Source of the DNA: an uncultured Kordiimonas sp.
Lineage (GTDB): Bacteria > Pseudomonadota > Alphaproteobacteria > Sphingomonadales > Kordiimonadaceae
DNA length: 64,000 bases
Assembly: GCA_947500295.1 (NCBI GenBank)
Contig: CANMRM010000004.1
Location: forward strand, 249,663-313,662
Reading direction: 5' to 3'
Position 1 is the stretch's first letter. Every line of letters starts with the position of its first letter. Positions 1 through 10,993 of this stretch are shown in pieces. The translations under genes were made by a program, and so were the position numbers. The notes under the pieces are model-generated. The model was not told the origin of the DNA, did not search any database, and saw nothing but the letters and a program-made list of their open reading frames with translations.

Positions 1-2
1 AG

Positions 3-500
3 GTGGCGCTTGCGGCACCAGCACGCATCTCCGCTCTTATCGTTGGGGACATCGCCCCGGTCCGGTACGGCAACCATCATGATCGCATTCTGAAAGGGCT
101 CCAGGCCGTCTCGAAAGCCGCGCCTCAATCCCGTTCCGGCGCTCAGGAACTTCTGGCCGAATATGTTGACGAACCTGATGTGCTTAATTTTCTGATGACC
201 AACTGGCGACGCGATGACCAGGGAAAATGGTGCTGGCGCATCAACCTGCCAGCCATCGCGGCTCGGTATGCCGACATCGCAAACGGCAACGATAGTGGGC
301 GGTACGACGGCCCTGTATTGTTTTTACGCGGTGAACATTCGGACTATGTGCAAACAGCCCACCGCGATAAGATTCTTGCTTTATTCCCATCTGCAACGGT
401 AAAAACCATTGGAGGGACGGGTCATTGGCTGCACGCAGAAAAACCGGACATGGTTGCGCGCAGTATATTGAGATTTTTGGAACAGGCTGAACTATCCTGA
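3..500 (+). CDS. Alpha/beta hydrolase, C-terminal part (cut by window edge)
   Basis: This is the C-terminal part of an alpha/beta-hydrolase-fold enzyme. The segment 'GPVLFLRGEHSDYV' followed by 'GTGHWLHAEKPDMV' matches the usual late acid-bearing strand and the catalytic-histidine loop (GHWLHAE) of YbfF-like esterases and related hydrolases. The nucleophile elbow (GxSxG) is not visible, so it must lie upstream of the window, and the GTG at base 3 is probably internal. The stop codon overlaps the start of the next gene (TGATG), so the two are likely co-transcribed. The substrate cannot be inferred. Confidence 0.8.
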   Translation: MALAAPARISALIVGDIAPVRYGNHHDRILKGLQAVSKAAPQSRSGAQELLAEYVDEPDVLNFLMTNWRRDDQGKWCWRINLPAIAARYADIANGNDSGRYDGPVLFLRGEHSDYVQTAHRDKILALFPSATVKTIGGTGHWLHAEKPDMVARSILRFLEQAELS

Positions 501-1645
501 TGCTCAGAGTTATTGTACCCGCACTGATCGCCTGCCTTGCATGGCTTGGGCCTGCCGCTTCAGCAACAACTGACAGCGAGGCATATGACAAGATTTTTCG
601 CGAAGGCATGGCGGGAAAAAAGATTCCCGGTGCAGCCTACGCTATTGTTGAAATGGGTGAGCCTTTGCAGGTCGGCACCTTCGGTACACGGGCAAAGGGC
701 CGGAATTTGCCAGTTACCAAAGACACGGTTTTCAGGCTGGCGTCTGTATCCAAAACATTTTCTGCAAGCCTTGTTGCGATGTTGGTGGAGGAAGGGCAGC
801 TTAGGCTGGATACAAAAGTCAGCCCTTTTGTGCCAACGTTTCAGCTTAAGAAAAAAGGCCACGCCGAGCGGATCGAGCTGTCGCATCTTTTGTCCCACAC
901 TGTTGGGCTGACGCCGAATTCCTACGACAATATGATCGAGGATGGCTGGGACCTGCCGAAAATTTTACCACGTTTCAAACGCCTGTCCCCTCTATGCGCG
1001 CCAGGTAACTGCTACGGGTATCAGAATATTGCTTTCAGCCTTGTGGAACCGGTGGTGGAAGCCGCAACACATGAGGAATTCGAGCGTCTGATGGAGGCGC
1101 GCATTCTGTCCCCACTGGGCATGGAAACCGCATCCATCGGTATGAAGGGGTATCTGGAAAAAGAGGATCGCGCGCATCCGCACCTGAACACAAGGCGCGG
1201 CTGGTACCGCACAAAAGTAAAGCCCAACTACTATAATGTTGCGCCTGCTGCCGGCGTGAACGCCAGCATCCAGGATATGGTGAAATGGGTTGAGAGCTAT
1301 CTTGGCTGGTACCCAGAGGTGATCAGCCCGGGTGTTATAGATATGGTGACGGAAAAACGTGTCCGCACGAAGCGCGAGCTCTACAAACGCCAATGGCGCC
1401 CCTATCTCGAAGACGCTCATTATGGTCTGGGTTGGCGTATCTATGACTTTGGCGATCATGAGATTGTGATGCATGCGGGTGGTGTTGCCGGCTTTCGCAG
1501 CATCGTGAGCTTTTCACAGGAGTTTGGAGTGGGCCTTGTTATCCTGATGAATGCAGAAAGCCGGGTTATTGATGACCTGACAGCACAGTTCTGGGATGCT
1601 CAGTTCAAAGAGCGCGAGCGACAAGCCACGCTTGCGGCACGCTAG
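500..1645 (+). CDS. Serine hydrolase, class C beta-lactamase / penicillin-binding fold
   Basis: An exported 381-residue serine hydrolase. The N-terminus has a signal peptide (hydrophobic stretch ending near 'GPAASA'). The SxxK nucleophile is seen as 'SVSK' near residue 83 and the YxN motif as 'YGYQN' near residue 174. A late 'HAGGVAGF' corresponds to the HxG/KTG box on strand B3. This family (Pfam Beta-lactamase, PF00144) contains class C beta-lactamases, DD-peptidases and esterases, and the sequence alone does not say which this is. The start overlaps the upstream stop. The gene converges with the EF-hand gene and both stops share the same CTAG tetranucleotide. Confidence 0.9.
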   Translation: MLRVIVPALIACLAWLGPAASATTDSEAYDKIFREGMAGKKIPGAAYAIVEMGEPLQVGTFGTRAKGRNLPVTKDTVFRLASVSKTFSASLVAMLVEEGQLRLDTKVSPFVPTFQLKKKGHAERIELSHLLSHTVGLTPNSYDNMIEDGWDLPKILPRFKRLSPLCAPGNCYGYQNIAFSLVEPVVEAATHEEFERLMEARILSPLGMETASIGMKGYLEKEDRAHPHLNTRRGWYRTKVKPNYYNVAPAAGVNASIQDMVKWVESYLGWYPEVISPGVIDMVTEKRVRTKRELYKRQWRPYLEDAHYGLGWRIYDFGDHEIVMHAGGVAGFRSIVSFSQEFGVGLVILMNAESRVIDDLTAQFWDAQFKERERQATLAAR

Positions 1646-2205
1646 GAAGCATCTGTATCGGTAAGCCCGCCAGGTCGCTGTCCATTTGGCCGCTGGCCGC
1701 CACGACCACGACCGCCTTTCTCCCCACGGCCTTCGCGTTCGCTGCTGCGTTCCTCGCGAGCCCTCTCCCTCATTGCGATCATAGCCTCTTCGGGGCTGAC
1801 AAGGCAGTCGCCGTCGCGGTCAAGGGCCGCAAACTGGCTGTGGCTGACATCACTCAACTCCTGTGAACTGATGGCACCTGACTGGTCTGTGTCGACATCA
1901 GAAAACAAATGGAAGAGGAAGCTTTTGTCCTCGAATTTGGCATAGCGGTATTCGCTTGATGCCAATTCTTCATCTTCGTTGGTGTCGAGGATATAAAACA
2001 ATTCGGCCCGCTCAAAAGCAACGTCGTCACAGGTAACGGCTCCATCGCTGTCATGATCCCAGCGCGCGAGAAAGCGTTCCTGCATTTCAGCCATGCGTTC
2101 CGGCGAGGGGGCAGGGCGCTCAGGACGCCTGTCTCCCGGGCCTGCACACGCAGCAAGACAAAGAGATGAAACAAGGGCAAGAGTTGCTGTCGTGCGTATC
2201 GGCAT
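1642..2205 (-). CDS. EF-hand lipoprotein
   Basis: A small predicted lipoprotein with calcium-binding-like loops. I chose the ATG at 2205 over the longer ORF because it gives a typical lipoprotein signal, 'LVSSLCLAAC' (lipobox LAAC), and has AAAGGA just upstream. At least three EF-hand loops follow: 'DHDSDGAVTCDD', 'DVDTDQSGAISSQE' and 'DRDGDCLVSPEE', plus a weaker 'DTNEDEELASSE'. The tail is rich in Arg, Gly and Gln, and low complexity. The likely role is a calcium-responsive or structural envelope protein. No enzymatic domain is visible. The protein is about 187 residues. Confidence 0.82.
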   Translation of the reverse strand: MPIRTTATLALVSSLCLAACAGPGDRRPERPAPSPERMAEMQERFLARWDHDSDGAVTCDDVAFERAELFYILDTNEDEELASSEYRYAKFEDKSFLFHLFSDVDTDQSGAISSQELSDVSHSQFAALDRDGDCLVSPEEAMIAMRERAREERSSEREGRGEKGGRGRGGQRPNGQRPGGLTDTDAS

Positions 2206-2369
2206 GAAAGGTCCTTTATTGTATTTGGTTTCGTTTATACGAATGCCGGTTTTTAAACCTTCGTTCGTGCCGCCACTTTTTTCTGTTGTTTTACCAGCAA
2301 ATAAGCAGACTGTCCTCAATCTTCATCTTCGCAGGCACCGTGAGACAACTCAGAGAGAATGGATAGTGC

Positions 2370-3254
2370 GTGAATAATGTGGCCAGCCAATGGCTTCAGA
2401 CAACGGTTTTGACGATACTGGCGCTGATGGCGTTTGCGGCAAACTCAGTTTTGTGCCGTTTGGCGCTTGAAAACCAATTGATCGACCCCTCAAGTTTTAC
2501 ATTGGTACGTCTCGTGTCGGGTATTGCCATCTTGGCGCTGTTGGTTCGTGTCAGGCATGGAGCCCCCGATCCGGTGACAAGCGCCAGGTGGAGCACAAGT
2601 TTGATGCTATTTGTGTATGCCATCACCTTCTCGCTGGCCTACATTACGCTTGATACCGGGACAGGCGCGTTGATCCTGTTTGGGTCTTTGCAGGTAACTG
2701 TTGTGGTTGTCACCATGCGGTCGGGTGCGCGCTTGAGTATCAGCGAATGGATTGGGCTGATGCTGGCGCTTTTCGGTTTTGTTTATCTGATGCTGCCGGG
2801 CGCCAGTGCGCCGCCAATCGGTGGCTTTTTGCTTATGGTGTGTGCAGGGGCCTCGACGGCTATTTATACTCTCGCAGGCCGCGACTCCACGCAGCCGCTG
2901 CGGGATACCTATTTCAATTTTCTGCGAACAGCACCGATGCTTGTGCTGCTACTGGTGCCCATTTTCTTAGGTGGCAAAGTCTCCTCAGAGGGCGTTTTTT
3001 ACGCCGTCATCTCGGGCAGTGTCACCTCTGGGTTGGGGTATGCGGTCTGGTACAGTGCCCTGCGAGGTTTGTCCGCAATGCAGGCAGGTGTCCTGCAGCT
3101 TCTTGTACCTGTCATTGCCGCTCTTGGAGGCATGGTTTTTGTTTCCGAACCATTGGCGCCGCGTCTACCAATTTCTTCGCTGCTGATATTGGGTGGCATC
3201 ATGGTTTTGGTGCTCACCAGAAACCGTTCTCCCCAGCACGACACAGCCTCGTAG
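2370..3254 (+). CDS. DMT-superfamily (EamA-type) transporter
   Basis: A 294-residue integral membrane protein with about ten hydrophobic helices arranged as two EamA-like halves, as in the drug/metabolite transporter superfamily. The first half begins '[20 protein letters not shown]' and the second ends with '[12 protein letters not shown]' before a charged tail. Members export amino acids, metabolites or drugs; the substrate here is unknown. It starts with GTG. It lies divergent from the EF-hand gene, separated by about 165 bases that presumably hold both promoters. The ORF track also shows a long overlapping frame (from 2747) that is only an upstream extension of serC. Confidence 0.9.
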   Translation: MNNVASQWLQTTVLTILALMAFAANSVLCRLALENQLIDPSSFTLVRLVSGIAILALLVRVRHGAPDPVTSARWSTSLMLFVYAITFSLAYITLDTGTGALILFGSLQVTVVVVTMRSGARLSISEWIGLMLALFGFVYLMLPGASAPPIGGFLLMVCAGASTAIYTLAGRDSTQPLRDTYFNFLRTAPMLVLLLVPIFLGGKVSSEGVFYAVISGSVTSGLGYAVWYSALRGLSAMQAGVLQLLVPVIAALGGMVFVSEPLAPRLPISSLLILGGIMVLVLTRNRSPQHDTAS

Positions 3255-3377
3255 CGGCAAATCGGCATCTCCGACTTTATTTCATTGACAGTCGACAGAC
3301 TTTCTCTATTTTCCGTCCTCGGTACTTCCCCCAAACGGGAAGCAGCCGTCTGCGAGGTCGGCACACATTTTGGGACA

Positions 3378-3396
3378 CGCCTCCCCAACGGGGCGC
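3378..3396 (+). promoter_or_regulatory. GC-rich hairpin in the serC leader
   Basis: The 164-base gap before serC contains a compact stem-loop, GC plus CCCC paired with GGGG plus GC around an AAC loop, ending about 22 bases before the serC start. A second possible stem, GCCG/CGGC, lies just upstream (about 3347-3364). Structured leaders upstream of serC operons have been described in alphaproteobacteria (the serC RNA motif, recalled from the literature), but I could not match the published consensus here. It could equally be a simple attenuating hairpin. Confidence 0.4.
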
Positions 3397-3418
3397 AACT
3401 ATCTGGAAGGATAGAGAC

Positions 3419-4576
3419 ATGACGAAGCCACTTGTGGCGCCGCAGCGTCCAGAGTTCAGCTCTGGTCCGTGCGCCAAACGTCCGGGTTGGACACCGGACG
3501 TTCTTAATGACGCTCTTCTCGGGCGTTCGCACCGGTCAAAACCCGGTAAAGAAAAACTCCAGTATGCAATTGATAAAACACGCGAAATTCTAGGCGTGCC
3601 TGATGATTACCGGATTGGTATCGTGCCAGCATCCGACACTGGCGCGATGGAAATGGCGCTCTGGTCCATGCTGGGCGCGCGCGGCGTTGATATGTTGGCG
3701 TGGGAAAGCTTTGGCGCGGGTTGGGTAACTGACGTTGCCAAACAACTGCAGCTGGATGATGTGAATATCTACACAGCAGAGTATGGTGAACTGCCAGACC
3801 TGTCGAAAGTGGATACGGACCGCGATGTTGTGTTCACCTGGAACGGCACGACTTCCGGCGTGAAAGTGCCAGATGCCGACTGGATCAAGCCCGACCGCGA
3901 AGGTCTGACAATCTGCGATGCCACGTCGGCCGCGTTTGCCATGGATTTGCCGTTTGAAAAGCTAGATGTCGTTACCTACAGCTGGCAAAAAGTGCTAGGC
4001 GGCGAGGCGGCTCACGGCATGTTGATCCTGAGCCCGCGCGCTGTTGAACGCCTTGAAAACTATACACCTTCCTGGCCACTGCCAAAAATTTTCCGCCTGA
4101 CCAAAGGGGGCAAATTGATTGAAGGCATTTTCAAAGGCGCAACAATCAACACGCCGTCCATGCTGTGCGTTGAAGACTATATCGATACGCTGGAGTGGGC
4201 AGACAGCCTGGGTGGTCTGAGTGCCTTGACCGCGCGTTCCGAGGCCAATCTGGCGGTGCTTGCCGACTGGGTCGAAAGTTCCGACTGGGCAGCATTTTTG
4301 GCGGATGATCCGGCAACAATTTCAAATACTTCCGTCTGCCTCAAGGTTGTTGACCCCTGGCTTGCATCGCTCGACACAGATGCACAGGCAGCTGTGCCCA
4401 AGCAGCTTGCGGCACTGCTGGATGCTGAAGGTGTGGCCTATGACATCGGCGCCTACCGCGACGCGCCTCCGGGCCTCAGGATATGGGCCGGGGCGACAGT
4501 GGAGACGGATGACCTGAAGGCGCTGACGGCCTGGCTTGACTGGGCGTACGCGCATGTAAAAGCGTCCCACGCCTGA
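3419..4576 (+). CDS. serC: Phosphoserine aminotransferase
   Basis: It converts 3-phosphohydroxypyruvate and glutamate to phosphoserine and 2-oxoglutarate, the second step of serine synthesis. It is a cytosolic PLP enzyme. The protein starts '[18 protein letters not shown]', and the PLP-lysine context is '[15 protein letters not shown]'. The length of about 385 residues fits the alphaproteobacterial SerC type. The start at 3419 is preceded by GGAAGGA; the ORF-track start at 2747 merely runs back through the DMT transporter in another frame. serA follows 88 bases downstream, so the pathway's first two enzymes are adjacent and probably co-transcribed. Confidence 0.96.
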   Translation: MTKPLVAPQRPEFSSGPCAKRPGWTPDVLNDALLGRSHRSKPGKEKLQYAIDKTREILGVPDDYRIGIVPASDTGAMEMALWSMLGARGVDMLAWESFGAGWVTDVAKQLQLDDVNIYTAEYGELPDLSKVDTDRDVVFTWNGTTSGVKVPDADWIKPDREGLTICDATSAAFAMDLPFEKLDVVTYSWQKVLGGEAAHGMLILSPRAVERLENYTPSWPLPKIFRLTKGGKLIEGIFKGATINTPSMLCVEDYIDTLEWADSLGGLSALTARSEANLAVLADWVESSDWAAFLADDPATISNTSVCLKVVDPWLASLDTDAQAAVPKQLAALLDAEGVAYDIGAYRDAPPGLRIWAGATVETDDLKALTAWLDWAYAHVKASHA

Positions 4577-4592
4577 ACAAAAGTGACAACTT

Positions 4593-4613
4593 AAGGTCGA
4601 AAATGTCGGCCTT
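4593..4613 (+). terminator. Hairpin between serC and serA (possible attenuator)
   Basis: AAGGTCGA pairs with TCGGCCTT (one G-T wobble) around a five-base loop, followed by TTCC. The 3' T-run is short, so this is at most a weak or partial terminator. It could tune the serC:serA expression ratio or protect the serC mRNA 3' end. Confidence 0.35.
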
Positions 4614-4664
4614 TTCCTCAAAAGTTACGGTTTTGTACCGAAAAATGAATTGAAAGGCAGATCC

Positions 4665-6242
4665 ATGCCCAAAGTTTTAATCTCAGATAAAATGAGCCCG
4701 CTCGCTGAGCAGATTTTCAAAGAGCGTGGCATTGAAGTGGATTTCAAACCTGGTCTCAGCAAAGAAGAACTGATCGGCATTATAGGCGAGTATGATGGCC
4801 TTGCTGTTCGTTCAGCGACCAAAGCAACTCCGAATGTGTTGAAGGTGGCAAAAAACCTGAAAGTTATCGGTCGTGCCGGCATCGGAGTTGATAACATCGA
4901 TATCCCGGCAGCAACTGATGCGGGTGTTGTCGTCATGAACACACCGTTTGGCAACTCCATTACCACTGCCGAGCACGCGATTGCCATGATGATGGCGCTG
5001 GCGCGGCAAATCCCGCACGCAAACGAAAGCACTCAGGCTGGCAAGTGGGAAAAATCAAGGTTCATGGGCGTTGAACTCACCGGGAAAACCCTGGGCCTGA
5101 TCGGGTGCGGTAACATTGGCTCCATCGTTGCCGAGCGCGCATTGGGTCTCAAGATGAAAGTGGTGGCGTTTGACCCCTATCTTGCCGTTGAGCGCGCTGC
5201 GGACCTGGGTATCCAGAAAGTCGAACTTGATGAACTGTTTGAGCGCGCCGATGTGATTTCGCTGCATACGCCGCTTACCGACCAGACACGCGGTATCGTA
5301 GGTGTAGAAGCCCTCGCGAAAATGAAAGACGGCGTGCGTATCGTCAATTGTGCACGCGGCGGTTTGATCGATGAGGCCGCTCTCAAGGACGCGCTCGATA
5401 GCGGGAAGGTTTCCGGCGCAGCCCTCGATGTATTCGAGGTTGAACCTGCAACGGAAAACCCGCTTTTTGGCCACGAGAAAGTGATCTGTACACCACACCT
5501 TGGGGCTTCCACTAGCGAGGCACAGGTCAATGTTGCGCTACAGGTTGCCGAGCAGATGTCCGATTATCTGCTGACAGGCGGTGTCACCAATGCCCTGAAT
5601 ATGCCGTCGCTGAGCGCGGAAGAAGCCCCGAAATTGAAGCCCTACATGGAGCTTGCCAAGCAAATCGGCGGTTTCGCCGGCCAGATCACCGAGACGGGCC
5701 TCAAGCGTGTCGTGATTGAGTATGAAGGTCATGTGGGAAGCTTGAATACCAGTCCGCTGACCGCTGTGGTGCTTGAAGGGCTGCTGTCTCCACTGATGAG
5801 CAGCATCAACATGGTCAACGCGCCTGTGGTCGCCAAGAAACGCAACATCCAGATCACGGAAGTCAAGCATGACCGCGGCGGTGACTATCACACCCTGATC
5901 AAACTGACGGTGGACACCGAACGTGGGTCACGCTCTATTTCCGGCACCTTGTTCGCAAATCAGAAGCCCAGGATTGTCGAAGTCAATGACGTCATGCTGG
6001 AGGCGGAACTTGCGCCGAACATGCTCTATGTCGTTAATGATGACAAACCCGGCTTTATTGGAGCGCTTGGTTCGCTGCTGGGCCACAATGGTGTCAATGT
6101 TGCGACCTTTGCGCTGGGTCGGAAAGTGCTGGGTGAAGAGGCGGTTGCGCTGGTGGCTGTCGATGAGCCGGTTAAGGATATTGTGCTTGACCAACTGGCT
6201 GCTCTCGCGCATGTACGACAGGCTAAAAAACTGTCGTTCTAA
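4665..6242 (+). CDS. serA: D-3-phosphoglycerate dehydrogenase
   Basis: It oxidises 3-phosphoglycerate to 3-phosphohydroxypyruvate with NAD+, the committed step of serine synthesis. The Rossmann glycine motif is 'GLIGCGNIG', the substrate/active-site segments are 'NCARGGLIDEAAL' and the catalytic histidine lies in 'TPHLGAST'. After the catalytic part come an intervening domain and a C-terminal ACT domain ('DKPGFIGALGSLLGHNGVN'), giving the long about 525-residue form in which serine commonly gives feedback control. I chose the ATG at 4665 because GAAAGG lies just upstream and the protein then begins 'MPKVLISDKM'; the track start at 4650 adds five residues. Confidence 0.97.
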   Translation: MPKVLISDKMSPLAEQIFKERGIEVDFKPGLSKEELIGIIGEYDGLAVRSATKATPNVLKVAKNLKVIGRAGIGVDNIDIPAATDAGVVVMNTPFGNSITTAEHAIAMMMALARQIPHANESTQAGKWEKSRFMGVELTGKTLGLIGCGNIGSIVAERALGLKMKVVAFDPYLAVERAADLGIQKVELDELFERADVISLHTPLTDQTRGIVGVEALAKMKDGVRIVNCARGGLIDEAALKDALDSGKVSGAALDVFEVEPATENPLFGHEKVICTPHLGASTSEAQVNVALQVAEQMSDYLLTGGVTNALNMPSLSAEEAPKLKPYMELAKQIGGFAGQITETGLKRVVIEYEGHVGSLNTSPLTAVVLEGLLSPLMSSINMVNAPVVAKKRNIQITEVKHDRGGDYHTLIKLTVDTERGSRSISGTLFANQKPRIVEVNDVMLEAELAPNMLYVVNDDKPGFIGALGSLLGHNGVNVATFALGRKVLGEEAVALVAVDEPVKDIVLDQLAALAHVRQAKKLSF

Positions 6243-6263
6243 CCAACCAGAGGAGCGGACCAG

Positions 6264-7439
6264 ATGAACGGTCCCAAATCATCCTCGGCGGGCAGCGAAT
6301 ATGCCCGCCAAGCCCTGTTGCCCGAAGGATTTCGCGATCAGCTTGCGCCAAAGGCCGAGCATGAGGCAACGCTGGTGCGCGGCTTGATAGATTGCTTCCT
6401 TTCATATGGGTACGACCGGGTTGCGCCACCTGTTGTGGAGTATGAGCAAAGCCTGCTGGTTGGTGCCGGTGCAACGCGCGCGAATACCATGTTCAGGGTC
6501 ATGGACCCTGATACCCAAAGCATGATGGCGGTCAGAGCTGACATGACTGTCCAGATTTCACGCTTGGCGGCGACCAGGCTGTCCGACAGCCCGCGCCCGC
6601 TTCGGCTCAGCTATACGGGCAATGTGCTGAGGACCAAAGGAAGCCAGGTGCGGCCGACACGTCAGTTCGTGCAAGCCGGTATCGAATTGATAGGATCAAC
6701 GAGCCTTGAAGCTGAATTTGAGGTGGTGAAAGTCGCCATCGAAGCACTGGAGCGTGTTGGTATCCGGGAGATGTCGATTGACCTGACGCTTGCACCCTTG
6801 CTGCAGATGATAGCTGACAAGCACGCATTGGCGGCCACAGACCGGGAAAGTGTCTTTGAGGCTCTGAATGCCAAGGACCGGGGTGCGCTCGCCTCGGCAC
6901 CCGCTGGTGCAAGGCAGGAATTTGAAGCTTTGCTGGACGCTTCCGGCACTGCGGCACAGGCTTTGCCTGCGCTCAAAAAACTGGAGCTCAAAGGTGCAGC
7001 GGGCCAGCTTGTTGCGCGGCTTGGGCGGCTGTTGGATATGATTGCTGGCCACATGCCTGATATGCAAATCACAGTCGACCCCTGCGAAAGCCATGGGTTC
7101 GAATACAAGAGCGGTATCGGCTTTGCCTTGTTTGCCAAAGGTAACCAAAGCGAGCTGGGTCGAGGTGGCCGCTATCTTGTTGACCACCCTGATGGACATG
7201 CTGAGGAAGCTGCCGGATTTTCCGTTTATCTGGACAGTCTGGTGGAAGCACTTCCGGTGCCTGTCAGAAGCGACAAACTGTTTTTGCCTTATGGAACAAG
7301 TGACAAGGATGCGGCAGCTCAGCGGGCATCCGGCTGGCGCACTATTCAAGGCTTGACAGACGAGCCGGATGCCGCCAAAGAAGCGCGTCGCCTTGGGTGT
7401 AGTCATATCCTGGCGAACGGCAAAATCAGTAGCGTTTAA
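6264..7439 (+). CDS. hisZ: ATP phosphoribosyltransferase regulatory subunit
   Basis: HisZ is a histidyl-tRNA synthetase paralogue that has lost aminoacylation and acts as the regulatory subunit of the short-form HisG in the first step of histidine synthesis. The class II synthetase-like motif 2 region is seen in 'LRLSYTGNVLRTKG', and the later part ends in a shortened domain ('SELGRGGRYLVDHPDG'). No anticodon-binding domain of a true HisRS follows, and the 391-residue length fits HisZ. GAGGAG precedes the ATG. It sits 21 bases after serA and 37 before purA. The presence of hisZ predicts a short HisG elsewhere in the genome. Confidence 0.93.
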   Translation: MNGPKSSSAGSEYARQALLPEGFRDQLAPKAEHEATLVRGLIDCFLSYGYDRVAPPVVEYEQSLLVGAGATRANTMFRVMDPDTQSMMAVRADMTVQISRLAATRLSDSPRPLRLSYTGNVLRTKGSQVRPTRQFVQAGIELIGSTSLEAEFEVVKVAIEALERVGIREMSIDLTLAPLLQMIADKHALAATDRESVFEALNAKDRGALASAPAGARQEFEALLDASGTAAQALPALKKLELKGAAGQLVARLGRLLDMIAGHMPDMQITVDPCESHGFEYKSGIGFALFAKGNQSELGRGGRYLVDHPDGHAEEAAGFSVYLDSLVEALPVPVRSDKLFLPYGTSDKDAAAQRASGWRTIQGLTDEPDAAKEARRLGCSHILANGKISSV

Positions 7440-7449
7440 CGGCACCTGA

Positions 7450-8781
<1,332 letters not shown>

Positions 8782-8960
8782 CATCTAAAGTCCCGTTTTC
8801 TTTACGTTAATAAATTGCCTGTAGCATAGTATGTGAAGAAACCCCCTTTTGCTTTTTTTTGAGGCAAATGTTGGGTGTTTTCTCGTTACAGATTGTTGAC
8901 TTGACGGGAAATGTTGTTGAAGAATCAACAGGGTTCGGGACGTACTGAGGGGATTGCACG

Positions 8961-10985
8961 GTGAGCGGCGAAAATGCGCCAGTTCCTGACAGCCAGAGTG
9001 CATTTGGTGATCGCTATGAAGTGATCACAGCGACACCGCTGCCTGAGTTCAGCACGCGCGGTGGCGACGCTTTTGCCGTGAAAGACAGGGAAAAGTCTGG
9101 CGGCGATATCTATGCGCTTGTTCACCATCCGTCGATACCCCTGAGGAACGAAGTCTACAAAACCCTGCGTGGCAAGCCAGTTGCCAATTTGATCTGCCCG
9201 GTTGATCGGGGATTGATGAATCTCCTTATCAATGGCCGTAAAGTACAGCGCCTGGTGACTATTTTCGGTCGGCCGACGGGCGGTGCTTTGATGGGGCAGG
9301 ACGGCAAGGTAAACCCCCGCGTGAACGCCAACCGCCTGCGGCAGAATGTTGCGCTGTCAATCCTGAAGGCGATTACGGCACTTCACAAACGTGGCTTCAT
9401 GCATCGTTCGATCATGCCAACCAACGTGTATTTCAGTACCCCGAGCAGTGATGACGTGGTTATCGGGGAGTGTTACAGCATGCCCCCCGGCTATCAGCAG
9501 CCGTTTGCCATGGAGTCGCTTGATCTGGCGCTTGCTGACGGTACCGCCCGCGGGGCCGGTGATGTTGAATCTGACTATTATCAGATGGGTGCAACGATGC
9601 AGGCACTCTACTTCGGCGAACAAATCTGGCGAGGCCGCGACCGCGACAGCATGCTGATGGCACGGGTTAACCAGGGCTCATTTTGGGCCTTGAGCGGTGG
9701 CCGCGAGGTGCCGGGTGCGCTTGGAAGCCTCATTCGAGGCCTGACAGCTGACGAAATTGATGAACGCTGGGGTGCTGAAGAGGTTCTGGACTGGTTCGAA
9801 GGCGTTGGGAAACCAAAACGAACCACGATGAAAGCCTGGTCGATGAACAGGCCAACAAACTTCAAGGGTGTTGCGGTTGTTGACCGTCGACTGCTGGCTC
9901 ATGCATTTGCCCGAGACCCTGCGGAGGCGGCGAGTTTTCTGAAGTCGATTGATTTTCCGTCCTGGGTCCAAATGTCGTTCAGGGACGAGATTTTGACCGA
10001 CCGGCTGGAATCCTTGCTGAACGTAAAGCCTGATAGTGGTTTTGGCGGCATGCGTTCGGATGATTACAAGATGGTTACCCGGGTATGTATGTTCCTGCAC
10101 CCGACAGGCCCCATTCATTACAAGGGCCATTCCTTCTTTCTTGGTGGCATTCCTTCCATGATTGCTGAGGCATTTTCCCGGGATGACAGGGAAACGCTGT
10201 CTGCCATCGTTGATTTGCTCGATGCGAAATTTCTGCAGACTTTGGCAGATGTTGCCGAAGTTCAGGGCGTGAAACTGGGAACTCATCTTGCAGACCTGCG
10301 ACGGGTGATGGCGTTTGCAGCCAGCAAACAGCTGGGCAAGGGAATGGAACGAGTTCTCTATGAGCTAAATCCCATTCTGCCGTGCGTGTCCCAACGATTT
10401 GGCAATGTCTGGATCGGTTCCATCATCCAAATGATGCGGGCCCTGGAGCGCATAGCTGCCTCTGGGACCACGCGGAACATTCTGCTGGACCGCCATCTGG
10501 CTGCATTCTGCGCAACGCACGGCGTGGATCTGGAGCGGGAATTCAATAATCTCGCGGCAGCGCAGCACAGTCCTGCCAAATTCAACAGTTTGTCGCTTAA
10601 CTTCTTTGGTCTTTTGCAGCAGCGCTGCAAAATGGAGGCGCTGCCCAACCTGACCTCCAAGCTGGTGGATGGGCTCGCTCCTGCCGTTAAAGGCCTCAAG
10701 AACAAGAAGCGACGAGAACAGGTTCAGGCCGCGCTCGAAAAGAGCAAAAAGGGTGGGGATATCGCCAAGCTCTCGTCCGAGGTCAACATGGTAAAAGTAC
10801 AGGCTGAAGATGCGCGCGAGTTTGCCCAGGCCCGAACACTGGTAGCCCGATTGGAGCGCGAGCGTAAAAAACTTCTTCGCAAAGTCCAGCCAAATGACCC
10901 GGAGGCACGCAAGATTGGCTTGAAGGGCAGTCGGATAATTGCCTTGGCTGGGTTTCTTATCGTGGCCTTCCTGACATTTTTCTGA
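8961..10985 (+). CDS. Tail-anchored protein with a degenerate kinase domain
   Basis: A 674-residue protein whose N-terminal about 270 residues resemble a Ser/Thr protein kinase fold. A lysine sits in 'FAVKDREKSG' (near residue 41). The catalytic loop reads 'HRSIMPTNVYF' (near residue 148) where active kinases have HRDxKPxN, and the place of DFG reads 'VIGECYSMPPGY'. Loss of both aspartates predicts a pseudokinase. A long helical middle and a charged, Lys/Arg-rich region (about 570-650) follow, then one C-terminal transmembrane segment, 'IIALAGFLIVAFLTFF', suggesting tail anchoring with the bulk in the cytoplasm. The next gene starts 9 bases after the stop and encodes a small membrane protein. 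Function unknown. Confidence 0.7.
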   Translation: MSGENAPVPDSQSAFGDRYEVITATPLPEFSTRGGDAFAVKDREKSGGDIYALVHHPSIPLRNEVYKTLRGKPVANLICPVDRGLMNLLINGRKVQRLVTIFGRPTGGALMGQDGKVNPRVNANRLRQNVALSILKAITALHKRGFMHRSIMPTNVYFSTPSSDDVVIGECYSMPPGYQQPFAMESLDLALADGTARGAGDVESDYYQMGATMQALYFGEQIWRGRDRDSMLMARVNQGSFWALSGGREVPGALGSLIRGLTADEIDERWGAEEVLDWFEGVGKPKRTTMKAWSMNRPTNFKGVAVVDRRLLAHAFARDPAEAASFLKSIDFPSWVQMSFRDEILTDRLESLLNVKPDSGFGGMRSDDYKMVTRVCMFLHPTGPIHYKGHSFFLGGIPSMIAEAFSRDDRETLSAIVDLLDAKFLQTLADVAEVQGVKLGTHLADLRRVMAFAASKQLGKGMERVLYELNPILPCVSQRFGNVWIGSIIQMMRALERIAASGTTRNILLDRHLAAFCATHGVDLEREFNNLAAAQHSPAKFNSLSLNFFGLLQQRCKMEALPNLTSKLVDGLAPAVKGLKNKKRREQVQAALEKSKKGGDIAKLSSEVNMVKVQAEDAREFAQARTLVARLERERKKLLRKVQPNDPEARKIGLKGSRIIALAGFLIVAFLTFF

Positions 10986-10993
10986 GGTAAAGC

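Noticed and set aside
2747-3418. Long upstream extension of the serC frame
   Set aside because: It overlaps the DMT transporter in another frame; the family start and ribosome-binding site are at 3419.
8835-8880. T-rich run after purA as a terminator
   Set aside because: The possible stem (TTTGC/GCAAA) is too short and the T-run is in the loop, not after the stem.
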